In this document: in pieces, positions 42,901 through 51,494 of the stretch
How positions within the stretch are numbered: position 1 is the first letter of the stretch
Layout of the letters: every line of letters starts with the position of its first letter
Program-made: the position numbers and the translations under genes
Source: Clostridia bacterium
Lineage (GTDB): Bacteria; Bacillota; Clostridia; Christensenellales; Aristaeellaceae
DNA length: 55,725 nt
Assembly (NCBI GenBank): GCA_017395685.1
Contig: JAFQOD010000024.1
Coordinates: forward strand, 1-55,725
Direction of reading: 5' to 3'
Notes under the pieces: generated by a model
Databases searched by the model: none
Seen by the model: only the letters and a program-made list of their open reading frames with translations
Told to the model about the DNA's origin: nothing

Positions 42901-45380
42901 TTTCCAGAAATGTATCCAAAAAGTTCTTTGATCTTGTATTCACGATCAGCTTCAAGTTCTTTTATTTCATGGATATACTCGAACTTATTATCAGAACTCC
43001 TGATGGCATCATTGCTGTCCTTATGGATAATTTCAACACCATCATACTCAGTCACAGCTTTCACACCATAACCATAACCATTGAACAGCTGATTGAACGG
43101 CAGAAGAACAGCACGCTTATCTTCAACATCTTTATGGGTATGTGTACATTCGATCTGATTGCCGACAACTTTTAGATCTTTAGCTTCAACACGGCTGAAC
43201 TGATAATCTTCCGTGTAGGAAGCCTGAGAATTGTCTGTGAATTCGCAATATACATAATCTGCCCAAGGACCATAAGTGGCAGTACAACCGGTGAATGTAA
43301 TGCCAGTAGGATCAGGGACGGTATACCCGTCCTTTGTCATATTTTTGCGAATAGAACCGATCATCATGCCGGAATAACGGTACCAATAGTACTGGTAATT
43401 ACCACACACATCGTTGTACACGTCAATCTGCGCAGCCACATGACAGTTCTTAAAATCGGCCATACCAGCACCCCGGAACATGCCCACCAGACCGCCGCAG
43501 GCAACATCCCAGCTGCCCCAGAGGGCGGAGATTGTGTTGGTATTGTCGATGGTGATGTTGGTGAAGGTGAGTTTGTAGGTATCGGGATCATCGGAATTGC
43601 CGCCAATGCCCACGATGCCGCCGTTGCCGGTGTTGTAGACACGGGGGTTGCAGTTGGTGATGGCGATGTTTTCGAAGGTGGAGTTCACCGCATAGGCGGC
43701 GATGACGCCGGTGGGGGTAAATTCACCGTCGGAGGAGAAATGGTCCACGGTCAGGTTCTTGATGGTGCCGTTCACCACATAGCCGAACAGGCCCATGGCA
43801 TCCTTGTAGTGGTTGGGCGTGCCGGAATAGCCATTATTATAGTCACCGAACATCTCCCAGGTGTTCTGATAGAAGTTTTTAACGGTGTGGCCGTTGCCAT
43901 CGAAGGTGCCTTCGAAGGAATTGACATTGCTGGTAACAGAACCACCGCTGGTCTTTTTATAAGACTTCGCACTGTTGTAGTAGCCGATGGGATAGAAGAT
44001 GAGATCAGGATTGTTTTCGCTTTCTTTATCCCCCAGATTGACATCGGCGATGAGCTTGACGGTCTGGCCGGCGAAAGAATCCTGGGTCTGGCCGTTCATC
44101 CCGCCTACGATGGCGCCGAAGGCGGCCAGCTGGTCGGCGTTGGCGATGGTCATTTCAGTTTTGCTGGCATCATACCAAGTATAATCGAATTCGCCTTTCC
44201 ACTTGGCTTCAGTATCCGCAACCACCGCCACTTCAGAGAAGGTGGCCAGGGCGATGGTGACATCGCCGGTGACGGGATCATAGGTGAAATCGTTATGGGT
44301 ATCCAGGTTTGCATCCTGGGGCATGGCCACGGGCTGGCCGTTTTCCACGTGATAAAGCTGATAATTGCCAATATTCAGGCCCTTTTCCAGCACGGGGCCC
44401 ATATAGATGATGACGGGCACGGTATTATCCGCCGCCAGGCCGCCCACATGCACATCATAGGATTGCCGGATCTGATTTTCACCCAGCTGAATCTGGGCGC
44501 TGCCCGCCATGGGGGTGATATTCAGGGTGAGGGCGGTGGCGCCATCGGCCATTTTGGCACCGGCAGGCACGGTGGCATGGATGCCGGAGGTGGCGCTGCG
44601 CAGCACCACATCCTGGGTCAGCAGGCCGTCAGCGCCGGGGGTGACGGAAACGGTTACCTGGGTGGGCACGGTATACTGGGGCAGATTGCTGCCCTGGCTG
44701 CCGCTGCGGCCGAAGGCATCGGGCAGATCATTATACTGGCTGGCATTGAGGATCACACGGAAGCCCTCGCCCACGGATTTGCCCTGATATTCGTTGCCGG
44801 CGGTTTCCTGCATATGCAGCACGATGCAGGCCTTGACGCTGCCCGCATGGGCAATCGCCTTTTCCTGAGCAGAAAGATGATCCAGCCCGGAGGAGGCAGG
44901 CAGCAGCAGGCCATAGCCGGCCCCATGCTCATTGGTGAGCAGCTGGGTGAGGGTGCCCGCCTTCTGCAAAACGGATTTGAAATTGGCCCGGGTAATGGCC
45001 GGGGTATCCTGGCCGATCACGCCAAAATAGACGTCAATCACATCCAGCAAATTGCCCTTGCCCTCATGAACGTGGGTGGGCACGATATTCAGCTCATATT
45101 CAAAGGCCAGGCCGCCCGCATTTTCCAGCAGCAGATATTTCACATCGGCATAATTGGGCTCCCACCGCTGATGATTGAAGATCACGGTATCGGCGGCATT
45201 TTTCCAATCTTCCCCATCGGAGGACCATTGCATCCCCGCCTTCAGCTCCTTGGCGGCGACAATATTGCTTTCCGATCCCACTTCGGATGTAAAATATGCC
45301 AAAGTAGACCCTGCCACAATGGAAGCGCAGAGAATGATCATCAGCAGCGTGGTAAAGAGGGGCGTGCGCATCTTTCGCAT
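39906..45380 (-). CDS. 1,824-residue SipW-type surface protein with C-terminal Hint domain
   Basis: A very large secreted protein. It has an N-terminal SipW-type signal and TasA-like domain (residues 1-225: TLLMIILCASIVAGSTLAYFTSEVGSESNIVAAKELKAGMQW). A repeat region with GLUG-like beta-helix sequence follows (about 420-650, GLFGYVVNGTIKNLTVDHFSS), then several beta domains. From Cys 1591 to the end is a Hint (hedgehog/intein) domain: block A CVTPDTLFTMADGTQKRADALAVGDMV, then IVASHGFY with the block-B His, and IFCPVSYFHMNSFANGFLNTPN. No C-extein follows the Hint part, so splicing is impossible; autocleavage or linkage to another molecule is possible. AAGGAGG precedes the ATG. Confidence 0.85.
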   Translation of the reverse strand: MRKMRTPLFTTLLMIILCASIVAGSTLAYFTSEVGSESNIVAAKELKAGMQWSSDGEDWKNAADTVIFNHQRWEPNYADVKYLLLENAGGLAFEYELNIVPTHVHEGKGNLLDVIDVYFGVIGQDTPAITRANFKSVLQKAGTLTQLLTNEHGAGYGLLLPASSGLDHLSAQEKAIAHAGSVKACIVLHMQETAGNEYQGKSVGEGFRVILNASQYNDLPDAFGRSGSQGSNLPQYTVPTQVTVSVTPGADGLLTQDVVLRSATSGIHATVPAGAKMADGATALTLNITPMAGSAQIQLGENQIRQSYDVHVGGLAADNTVPVIIYMGPVLEKGLNIGNYQLYHVENGQPVAMPQDANLDTHNDFTYDPVTGDVTIALATFSEVAVVADTEAKWKGEFDYTWYDASKTEMTIANADQLAAFGAIVGGMNGQTQDSFAGQTVKLIADVNLGDKESENNPDLIFYPIGYYNSAKSYKKTSGGSVTSNVNSFEGTFDGNGHTVKNFYQNTWEMFGDYNNGYSGTPNHYKDAMGLFGYVVNGTIKNLTVDHFSSDGEFTPTGVIAAYAVNSTFENIAITNCNPRVYNTGNGGIVGIGGNSDDPDTYKLTFTNITIDNTNTISALWGSWDVACGGLVGMFRGAGMADFKNCHVAAQIDVYNDVCGNYQYYWYRYSGMMIGSIRKNMTKDGYTVPDPTGITFTGCTATYGPWADYVYCEFTDNSQASYTEDYQFSRVEAKDLKVVGNQIECTHTHKDVEDKRAVLLPFNQLFNGYGYGVKAVTEYDGVEIIHKDSNDAIRSSDNKFEYIHEIKELEADREYKIKELFGYISGKPNVSSTGVVVSITDLDNTDGIVSAEYTVNNEVGWEENTIKFSGTGKVQLIIQDYYFCTPTVIEVNVTDRQPEVKFDIVMNNGDFLHRVGNIGTVALDKLFKAKDGVTVGTVTVTVEAVDGTGASGTYSNNAIQFSGTGVVKVTITDNDYCIPTELYLEVVDAKNATTAANATDNNVVLLNDCGFSSLEVSDGYTLYGNGFTMTCASDSAALDMGYAFVTLNNGTLDNVQIVCPNFDYAALYKSNLTSSENRSETTDKTRYYNAKSGVMASGNSQILNSRISGGRAAVNVSGGNCVIDNSRIELGAVASVLVGAANSLTLRDVTLVQKPTASTYDSSKSLMGFSVLYLCDSEGKATPTTLEGSFVQQAWVNADDKQYVPSAGQDIVDGVMKETAFIHNINGKDSLNLGFAYMPEDAQKTVAAPDNITDNRTDKATIPYEMKDVEIKIAILNTTVYVYSYKNTNGTADSFKTETEYVPNRYSDIITVTYSDTADGLTTGKSYGTDGWVYELNVDLDKLSGYALDFSKLSMSVNGVKVTDFMVNGNAKPTSPVAVTAGGTTYTLTATVNGKECTATYKVTGTETSKESPSLVGTPSYGEGFGVANKYGGDWSAAAPVLEGITIRYWSVADSEYKEFALSSITFANTGKQNGTNNYWEYTHTNNDFTLKLTNTAVIHSSSGTYGMPVAGKDGRLYFTIASSGGFVSTGTTSRSITIAYEFTDNNGGDTLKFSHTWSIPYSKDKQYNYSSFTSDGTLTLLEAGSGGDSCVTPDTLFTMADGTQKRADALAVGDMVRVLNHITGQYEAAPIIFNNHADDNEEKEYRVLHLQFANGKEVKIVASHGFYDMTLMKYVYITYDNYRDYIGHEFYSLNSDGTAGERVKLEKAFIETEKTRIFCPVSYFHMNSFANGFLNTPNIPGDITGLVNYFEYDDDLKYNEEAMQRDIEEYGVYTYDDFKDYISEAAFRSSPSIHLKVAVGKGMITYEQILDVIKYLLAGSLIE

Positions 45381-45669
45381 GATATGATGCCTCCTTAGAA
45401 TATAAAGCGCCGGAAAAAGCGCATGATCAAAGCCGAAGAAAAAGGAAATGCATGCCCAGAAAACAGCCTTTTATCCTATATATTGGGCACATCAATTTAT
45501 TTTAACATATCTGTAGCGTAAATGCAAATATTTTCCTTGTTTATTGCCAATTTATCCCGGTATGGGAGCATTTTTTTCAGAAACTTATTCCTTTGCTTCG
45601 GTGCATCCATCAGCATGCTTTCCTGACGCTTGTTTTTTACAAAACATTAACTGTTTTGTTGTAATTTTA

Positions 45670-45698
45670 TTGACATTTTTTCAATATTTGTCTATAAT
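45670..45698 (+). promoter_or_regulatory. Perfect-consensus sigma-A promoter of third SipW-type gene
   Basis: TTGACA, exactly 17 bases, then TATAAT, identical in design to the promoter at 38342-38370. The 375-bp gap 45381-45755 also holds a weaker minus-strand candidate for the Hint gene (TTGCAT, 17 bases, TAAAAT, near 45505-45530). I see nothing else in it. Confidence 0.92.
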
Positions 45699-45755
45699 TA
45701 TTCTGATCATCTATACGAAGCCGAAATAGATGAAAAGGAAAGGAAGGATTTCACC

Positions 45756-48053
45756 ATGAACACCCGGAAATTTGGGCGCACCGCCCTGATCGCCGTGCTG
45801 GCGCTCTCCATCATCATGAGCATCACCGGTGGCACCATCGCCTGGTTCACCGACGAAGTGACCAGCGCCGGCAACAAGATCGAAGCCGGTAATCTGGATA
45901 TCACCCTGGAATACAAGGACGAAACCGGTGCCTGGAAGAATGTGGAGGACGATTCCGCCCCCCTGTTCAGCTACAACAAATGGGAACCCGGCTACGCTAC
46001 CTACAAGTATTTCCGTATTGCCAATGCCGGTAACCTGGCCCTCAAGTATCAGCTGAGCCTGAACATTGATCCCGCCACGGAAGAAGCCCAATTCAATCTG
46101 GCAGATGTGATCGATGTATATCTGCTGCCCGGCGATACCGTTGTCACTCGTGAAGTGCTGGCCAACACCACCCCCGTAAGCACTCTGGCCGAACTGGCTA
46201 TCGATCCTGACGGCGCTGCCAGGGGCTATCTGCTGCCCGCCGGCAACGACGAAGGTGAAAGCGCCTCTGTAGAATATGCGGTTGCGCTGAAGATGCAGGA
46301 AACCGCTGGTAACGATTATCAGGGCCTGTCTGTAGGTAATGGCTTTGGCATCAAGCTGGATGCCACCCAGTACACCTATGAAGAAGATTCCTTCAACAAG
46401 GATTACGATGCCGGCGCTCAACTCTACACCTTGGTTGACACTGCTGAAGAACTGCAGGACGCCCTGAATAAAGGTGAAAATGTGCGTCTGCTGAATGATA
46501 TGCAGCTGACCGATGACAGCCTTCTCACCATCGCCAAAGGCACAAACGCTGCCATCGATCTGAATGGCCATGCCATTACTGCCAAGGGCACCCAGGCCAA
46601 AGCCACCTATCTGATCAAGAATGATGGTAACCTGACCATCAATGACAGCACCGGCAATGGTAAAATCGAACTGGTCAGCGCCGTTGTATCTTCTAATTAC
46701 GGCTACGCCACCGATGCAATCCTCAATAGCGGTAACCTGACCATCAACGGCGGTACCATCAAGAATAATCTGTCCGGTGCCTCCTATGCCATTGACAACA
46801 ATGTAGGCGGCACTGCCACCATCAACGGCGGCACCATCGTCAATACCAATGGTACCGCAATCCGCGTTTATTCCTGGGATGCCAACACCCCCAGCAATCT
46901 GACCGTCAACGATGGCCACATCGAAGGCTCTTATGCTGTTCGTTTGCAGAATCTGAGCGGTTCTATTGCCGGCAAGGTAAATGTTGAAATCAATGGTGGG
47001 GTTATCAACGGCACCAACGATTGGGCACTGTACTCTTATTGCAACGATGGTTCTGCATTCAACGTAACCATCAATGGCGGCACCTTCAATGGCTATGTAG
47101 GTTTCGGCGGCGGCAACAAGGCCGGCAAAGAAAACGTCACTGTTACCGGCGGTACTTTCACCTCCGATCCCTTCCGTTATGTAACGTCTGACAAAACAGA
47201 AACCATCTATGACGCAGCAGAAGTCGCCATGGATTACGCCTATGCCGCATCCCCCGCTGCGCTGAAAAATGCCTTTGAAAATGAAAATATCAAAAACATT
47301 TCTCTGACTGCCGATGTGACTGTCAGCGGAACCGTGAACGTTCCCGCTGGTAAAGATGTCGTTCTGGATCTGAGCGGCCATGATCTGAGCTATGCCGTCA
47401 CCAATTCTGGTGCTGCTGCCATCATCAGCAACAAGGGCGCTCTGGAAATCACCGGCGAAGGCACCATCTCCTTCGTGGCTGCAAATCCCGATCTGGGCGC
47501 TATCCCCGCCTATGCCACCAACACCATCACCAATACCGGCACCCTGACCATCGGTGAAGGCGTTATCGTTACCAACGGCAGCGAAGGCGGCGCCAGCTAT
47601 GCCGTGGATAATCATGGCGTATTCTATCTCAACGGCGGCACCCTGATCGGCGATCGCTGCGCCCTGCGCGTTGCCAAATACAATCAGGATAATGTTGTGT
47701 TTGTGATGAACGGCGGCCGTGTGAAAGCCAAGACCCCTGCCTGGATTCAGCTGCCCGGCAGCAATGCTTCCGATGCCCCCAAGATCAGCGTGACCATCAA
47801 TGGCGGCACCATGCAGTCCACCAAGGCCACCAGCGCTGACAATGACGTCATGTACACCTATTCCTACGGTAACAGCCATGCCAACACCGAGATCACCATC
47901 AATGGCGGCAGCTTCCTGGGCGGCACCGTTTCCACCGGCGCAGGCTATAAGGGCGACGCTCCCAAGCTGACCATCAACGGCGGCACCTTCGAATATGACG
48001 TGCTGCAGTGGCTGGCTGACGGTACCAGCAAGGTGCTTTACGAAGCCAAATAA
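45756..48053 (+). CDS. SipW-type secreted protein with NGGT beta-helix repeats
   Basis: A 765-residue exported protein. The N-terminus RKFGRTALIAVLALSIIMSITGGTIAWFTDEVTSAGNKIEAGNLDITLEY and the domain to about residue 215 are TasA/camelysin-like. The remainder consists of right-handed beta-helix repeats with INGGTI / NNGGTF / NDGHIEG units, common in gut Firmicutes surface proteins. There is no membrane anchor or sortase motif, so it may attach by co-assembly. AAGGAAGG precedes the ATG. The first 130 bases of coding sequence, and the ribosome site, are nearly the same as at 38411. A terminator follows. Confidence 0.87.
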   Translation: MNTRKFGRTALIAVLALSIIMSITGGTIAWFTDEVTSAGNKIEAGNLDITLEYKDETGAWKNVEDDSAPLFSYNKWEPGYATYKYFRIANAGNLALKYQLSLNIDPATEEAQFNLADVIDVYLLPGDTVVTREVLANTTPVSTLAELAIDPDGAARGYLLPAGNDEGESASVEYAVALKMQETAGNDYQGLSVGNGFGIKLDATQYTYEEDSFNKDYDAGAQLYTLVDTAEELQDALNKGENVRLLNDMQLTDDSLLTIAKGTNAAIDLNGHAITAKGTQAKATYLIKNDGNLTINDSTGNGKIELVSAVVSSNYGYATDAILNSGNLTINGGTIKNNLSGASYAIDNNVGGTATINGGTIVNTNGTAIRVYSWDANTPSNLTVNDGHIEGSYAVRLQNLSGSIAGKVNVEINGGVINGTNDWALYSYCNDGSAFNVTINGGTFNGYVGFGGGNKAGKENVTVTGGTFTSDPFRYVTSDKTETIYDAAEVAMDYAYAASPAALKNAFENENIKNISLTADVTVSGTVNVPAGKDVVLDLSGHDLSYAVTNSGAAAIISNKGALEITGEGTISFVAANPDLGAIPAYATNTITNTGTLTIGEGVIVTNGSEGGASYAVDNHGVFYLNGGTLIGDRCALRVAKYNQDNVVFVMNGGRVKAKTPAWIQLPGSNASDAPKISVTINGGTMQSTKATSADNDVMYTYSYGNSHANTEITINGGSFLGGTVSTGAGYKGDAPKLTINGGTFEYDVLQWLADGTSKVLYEAK

Positions 48054-48090
48054 TCATCCCATCCGCTGATGAAAATCAGCAGCATAATAG

Positions 48091-48121
48091 GACGCCCCTT
48101 CGAAAAGGGGCGTCTTTTTTT
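48091..48121 (+). terminator. Intrinsic terminator after third SipW-type gene
   Basis: Ten-base perfect stem GACGCCCCTT / AAGGGGCGTC with loop CGAA, then a run of T. Confidence 0.95.
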
Positions 48122-48132
48122 CATTGCTTTTT

Positions 48133-49053
48133 TCAGGGCAGGATATGCCCGGCGGCCAGATACAATTGATACCATTCCGGACGGGTAAGGGTAATTTCAG
48201 ATGCCCGGGCGGCCTGACGCAGCCGATCGGCGTTCATGGTGCCGGGCAGCACCTGGATGCCCGCTGGATGCCGCAGGAGCCAGGCGGTGGCGATGCCGGT
48301 CTTGCCGGTGCCGTATTTTTCCGCCAGCTCCGCCATCAGGGCGTTCAGCTTTTCATACCGGGGGTTATCAATGAAGGGGCCCTGCCATTCCTTCATCTGA
48401 TAGGGGCTCCAGGCCTGGATGGTGATCTGATTCAGCCGGCAATAATCCAATACGCCCCCATCCCGGTCGAAGGCGCCGTCGCTGGTCATATTGGCCTCCA
48501 GCCCGGCGGCGATCATATTGGATACGGGGAGGGAAAGCTGCAATTGATTGGCGATGAGGGGCTGCTTTACATATTTTTGCAAAAGCGCCATCTGATAGGG
48601 CCGCTGATTGGATACGCCGAAATGGCGCACCTTGCCGGAAGTATACAGTTCATCAAAGGCGGCGGCCACCTCCTCCGGCTCCATCAGGGCGTCGGGCCGG
48701 TGCAGCAGCAGCACATCCAGATATTCCGTGCCCAGCCGCCTGAGAATCCCCTCCACGGAGGAAAGAATATGGGCCCTGGAAAAATCAAACATCACCCCGG
48801 GCACAATGCCGCATTTGGATTGCAGGATGATCCTTTCCCGGGCATCTGCATGCATGGGCAGGGCTTTGCCGAACAATTCCTCGCATTGCCCGCCGCCGTA
48901 AATATCCGCATGATCGAAGAAATTGACGCCCTCCTCCAGGCAGATATTCAGATATTGATTGGCCTGATGCAGGGAAAGGCCGCTGAGCCGCATGCAGCCC
49001 AGGCCCACCACCGGCACCTTCAGATCGGATACGCCAAGATTCATGGTTCTCAT
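48133..49053 (-). CDS. Aldo/keto reductase
   Basis: A 306-residue NADPH-dependent oxidoreductase with a TIM-barrel fold. The catalytic tetrad is visible: Asp and Tyr in FFDHADIYGGG, Lys in LQSKCGI and His in LLLHRPDAL. NADPH-binding features are in the C-terminal GIQVLPGTMNADRLRQA. Overall it resembles the YdhF-like subgroup; the substrate is unknown. The start at 49053 has AGGAGG nine bases upstream, and an in-frame extension of nine codons lacks a ribosome site. Confidence 0.93.
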   Translation of the reverse strand: MRTMNLGVSDLKVPVVGLGCMRLSGLSLHQANQYLNICLEEGVNFFDHADIYGGGQCEELFGKALPMHADARERIILQSKCGIVPGVMFDFSRAHILSSVEGILRRLGTEYLDVLLLHRPDALMEPEEVAAAFDELYTSGKVRHFGVSNQRPYQMALLQKYVKQPLIANQLQLSLPVSNMIAAGLEANMTSDGAFDRDGGVLDYCRLNQITIQAWSPYQMKEWQGPFIDNPRYEKLNALMAELAEKYGTGKTGIATAWLLRHPAGIQVLPGTMNADRLRQAARASEITLTRPEWYQLYLAAGHILP

Positions 49054-49161
49054 GCCGTCATTCCTCCTGATCCTGTGCATTCTGATTGCTTTCCCAGATT
49101 ATACCATGCCCCCGCCGGACCGGTCAATGGAAATTGCCGCAGGTTTCTTTGCCCCCTCCCC

Positions 49162-49190
49162 TTGGCAGAACGGGGAAAAAAGGATATAAT
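49162..49190 (+). promoter_or_regulatory. Promoter of birA
   Basis: TTGGCA, 17 bases, then TATAAT (49185-49190), 39 bases before the birA ATG. Confidence 0.8.
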
Positions 49191-49228
49191 AAAATTGGTG
49201 AAATATGGGCGAAGGAGGGGATGGATGC

Positions 49229-49996
49229 ATGCAATCCGACAGGCAGAAGGTATTGGCTGCCCTGGGCCCCTCCCATGCCGATCTTTCCCTGCATCTGCTC
49301 CATGAAACCGATTCCACCAATCTGCGGCTCAAGGAAGGCTGCCGGGCAGGGATCTATACCGCCCCCTGCCTGATGATCGCAGAAAGCCAGACATCCGGCC
49401 GGGGCCGGCTGGGCCGGGCCTTCATTTCGCCCTCCGGCACCGGATTGTATATGAGCCTGCTGTGCCGCCCGGAAACGCCCTGGTCCCCCGGGAAAATCAC
49501 CCTCCTGGCAGCAGTGGCCGTATGCCTTGCCATTGAGGAAATGACAGGGCTGCGCCCCAAAATCAAATGGGTGAATGATCTGTTCCTCCGGGGCCGGAAA
49601 ATCTGCGGCATCCTGGCGGAGGGGGCGGGAGAGCAGGTAATCGTGGGCATCGGGGTCAATCTGAAAACGCCCCCCGGCGGCTTTCCGGATACCGCCGGCA
49701 TCGCCGGGGCGCTGGATGTGCCCCTGGACAGGCTTTCCCTGGCCGGCGCCATTGCCCGGCATTTCCTGGATGGGCTGCGGCAGCTGCATCATCCCGATAT
49801 TCTTCGTCTCTACCGCGCCCGGATGCCCCTCATCGGCCGGGAAATCACCTTCCTGGAAAAGGGGCAGCAAAAAAACGCCCGGGTAACGGGCGTGGATGAA
49901 GATGGGGGCCTGATGATCGTAACGGACGAGGGCCCTCAGGTATTGCGCTCCGGGGAGGTTTCACTGGGCAGCGCATCCTTTTCCGGCCTGGAATAA
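49229..49996 (+). CDS. birA: Biotin-[acetyl-CoA-carboxylase] ligase, no DNA-binding domain
   Basis: A 255-residue biotin-protein ligase that attaches biotin to carboxylase subunits through biotinyl-AMP. Visible are the ETDSTN motif, SGRGRLGRAF (adenylate loop), KWVNDLF, GRKICGILAE and VIVGIGVNL, and a C-terminal SH3-like domain (GREITFLEKGQQKNARVTGVDEDGGLMI). The N-terminal winged helix of bifunctional BirA repressors is absent. The start at 49229 follows AAGGAGGGG. The last 61 bases overlap the queH gene on the other strand. Confidence 0.95.
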   Translation: MQSDRQKVLAALGPSHADLSLHLLHETDSTNLRLKEGCRAGIYTAPCLMIAESQTSGRGRLGRAFISPSGTGLYMSLLCRPETPWSPGKITLLAAVAVCLAIEEMTGLRPKIKWVNDLFLRGRKICGILAEGAGEQVIVGIGVNLKTPPGGFPDTAGIAGALDVPLDRLSLAGAIARHFLDGLRQLHHPDILRLYRARMPLIGREITFLEKGQQKNARVTGVDEDGGLMIVTDEGPQVLRSGEVSLGSASFSGLE

Positions 49997-50574
49997 AGGC
50001 AGCCGCAGTAATCCTGGCGATAAAGATCAAATTCCTTGGATAGCTGCAGGGAGCGCAGATACCCATTCTTCTTTTTGAAATCCGCAGTCAGATATTTCAC
50101 ATCATGCTTTTCCCCGGCAGCCCTGCCGATGCGGTTCAGGTTTTCCGCATTTTTATGGGGGCTGACGGACAGGGTGGTGGTGAAATATTCAAAGCCGTGT
50201 TCCTTCGCCGCCCGGGCGGTTTCATCCAGCCGCAGGGCAAAGCAGGAAAGGCATCGCTCCCCGCCCTCGGGATAATGGGCCATCCTTTCCGCAAAAGCGG
50301 CAAAGGCATCATGATCATAGGGGCAGGGAAGCAAAGGAATATCCCCCGGCAGCAGGGAAAGCAGCCTTGCCTGCTCGGAAAGCCGCTTTTCATATTCCCC
50401 TTCCGGCTCAATATTGGGATTATAATAATAGATGGCAAGCTGAAAATGCTCATTCAGCCTTTCAATCACCGCGCTGGAGCAGGGGCCGCAGCAGCTGTGC
50501 AAAAGCAGCCGGGGTCTGCGCCCGTCCAGGGCCGCAATCTCCGCTTCCATCTCTTTCTGATAATTGGTTTTCAT
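49936..50574 (-). CDS. queH: Epoxyqueuosine reductase QueH
   Basis: A 212-residue QueH (DUF208 type), which reduces epoxyqueuosine to queuosine in tRNA in bacteria that lack QueG. The invariant Cys pair is in LLLHSCCGPCSSAV (Cys 28, 29 and 32), with further conserved Cys in GERCLSCF and DYCGCLYS that ligate Fe-S and form the redox disulfide. TTTLSVSPHKN and YLTADFKKKNGY are typical. The start follows a GAGG-type site; the gene is divergent from the FRG gene and its 3' end overlaps birA. Confidence 0.94.
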   Translation of the reverse strand: MKTNYQKEMEAEIAALDGRRPRLLLHSCCGPCSSAVIERLNEHFQLAIYYYNPNIEPEGEYEKRLSEQARLLSLLPGDIPLLPCPYDHDAFAAFAERMAHYPEGGERCLSCFALRLDETARAAKEHGFEYFTTTLSVSPHKNAENLNRIGRAAGEKHDVKYLTADFKKKNGYLRSLQLSKEFDLYRQDYCGCLYSRPEKDALPSETSPERNT

Positions 50575-50613
50575 CTTGTTTCCTCTCTTCTTCGCAGCAA
50601 AGGAGCATCATGC

Positions 50614-51435
50614 ATGCAGGATATCATCATTCACAACTGGGATGAATTGCAATCGGCTATTTTCGATGGGGTGTGGGATCCGGAAATCCTTCGGTACCGG
50701 GATAACTGCGTATACCGGGGCATGTCGGATTGCAGCTGGAATCTGCTGCCCTCCCTGAACCGGGCCTGCGCCCACGATATGACACTGGAGCATCAGATGC
50801 TGCGCTCCTTCCGCAAGTATGGGTATGCTGATCTGAAGCAGGTATCCTCCTTCTGGCAGATGCTGGCCATGGCCCAGCAATTCGGCCTGCCCACCCGCCT
50901 GCTGGACTGGACCTATTCCCCCCTGGTGGCCGCCCATTTCGCCACCGAGGATCAGGAATCCTTTGACCGGGACGGGGTGATCTTCTGCGTGCATACCGAT
51001 AAAATGAATCTGCAGCTGCCCGCCCCTCTGGCTGACATGCTGAATGCAGAACGGGGCCACATCTTCACCATGGAGATGATGGACCGGATCGGTGATGGGT
51101 TCGACGCACTGGAGGCAATCTCCTCCCAGCCCTTCGCCCTCTTTTTTGAACCGGCCAGCGCCGTCAACCGTATCGCCAATCAATATGCCCTCTTTTCCCT
51201 CTGCTCCGATCCCCGGGTGGCCATCAATCACCTGCCGGGGGCAGAAAATTGCTTCCGCAGGATCATCATTCCCGCCGCTGTCAAGCTGGAAATCCGGGAT
51301 AAGCTGGATTATATCAATATTTCCGAGCGGATGATCTATCCCGGGCTGGACGGCATCTGCAAATGGATCACCCGGCGGTATGCCGCGCTGGGGCCCAAAT
51401 ATCATCAGGGACACAAAGATCATTCAGAAATTTGA
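50614..51435 (+). CDS. FRG-domain protein
   Basis: A 273-residue cytosolic protein with an FRG domain (PF08867 type). It carries NCVYRGMSDCSWNLLPSLNRA (residues 32-52, with YRG for the name-giving FRG) and LAMAQQFGLPTRLLDWTYSPLVAAHFA (about 90-115). FRG proteins are of uncertain function; some occur in phage-defence or toxin contexts and the fold has been compared with ADP-ribosyltransferases. There is no toxin partner here. AAAGGAG precedes the ATG by eight bases. It is separated from divergent queH by 39 bases and from rph-rdgB by 59. Confidence 0.88.
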   Translation: MQDIIIHNWDELQSAIFDGVWDPEILRYRDNCVYRGMSDCSWNLLPSLNRACAHDMTLEHQMLRSFRKYGYADLKQVSSFWQMLAMAQQFGLPTRLLDWTYSPLVAAHFATEDQESFDRDGVIFCVHTDKMNLQLPAPLADMLNAERGHIFTMEMMDRIGDGFDALEAISSQPFALFFEPASAVNRIANQYALFSLCSDPRVAINHLPGAENCFRRIIIPAAVKLEIRDKLDYINISERMIYPGLDGICKWITRRYAALGPKYHQGHKDHSEI

Positions 51436-51494
51436 ATTTTCTATCGTACAATCACGGATCTTAAATCAAGATTGAATCTAAGGAGGATCTTTCC

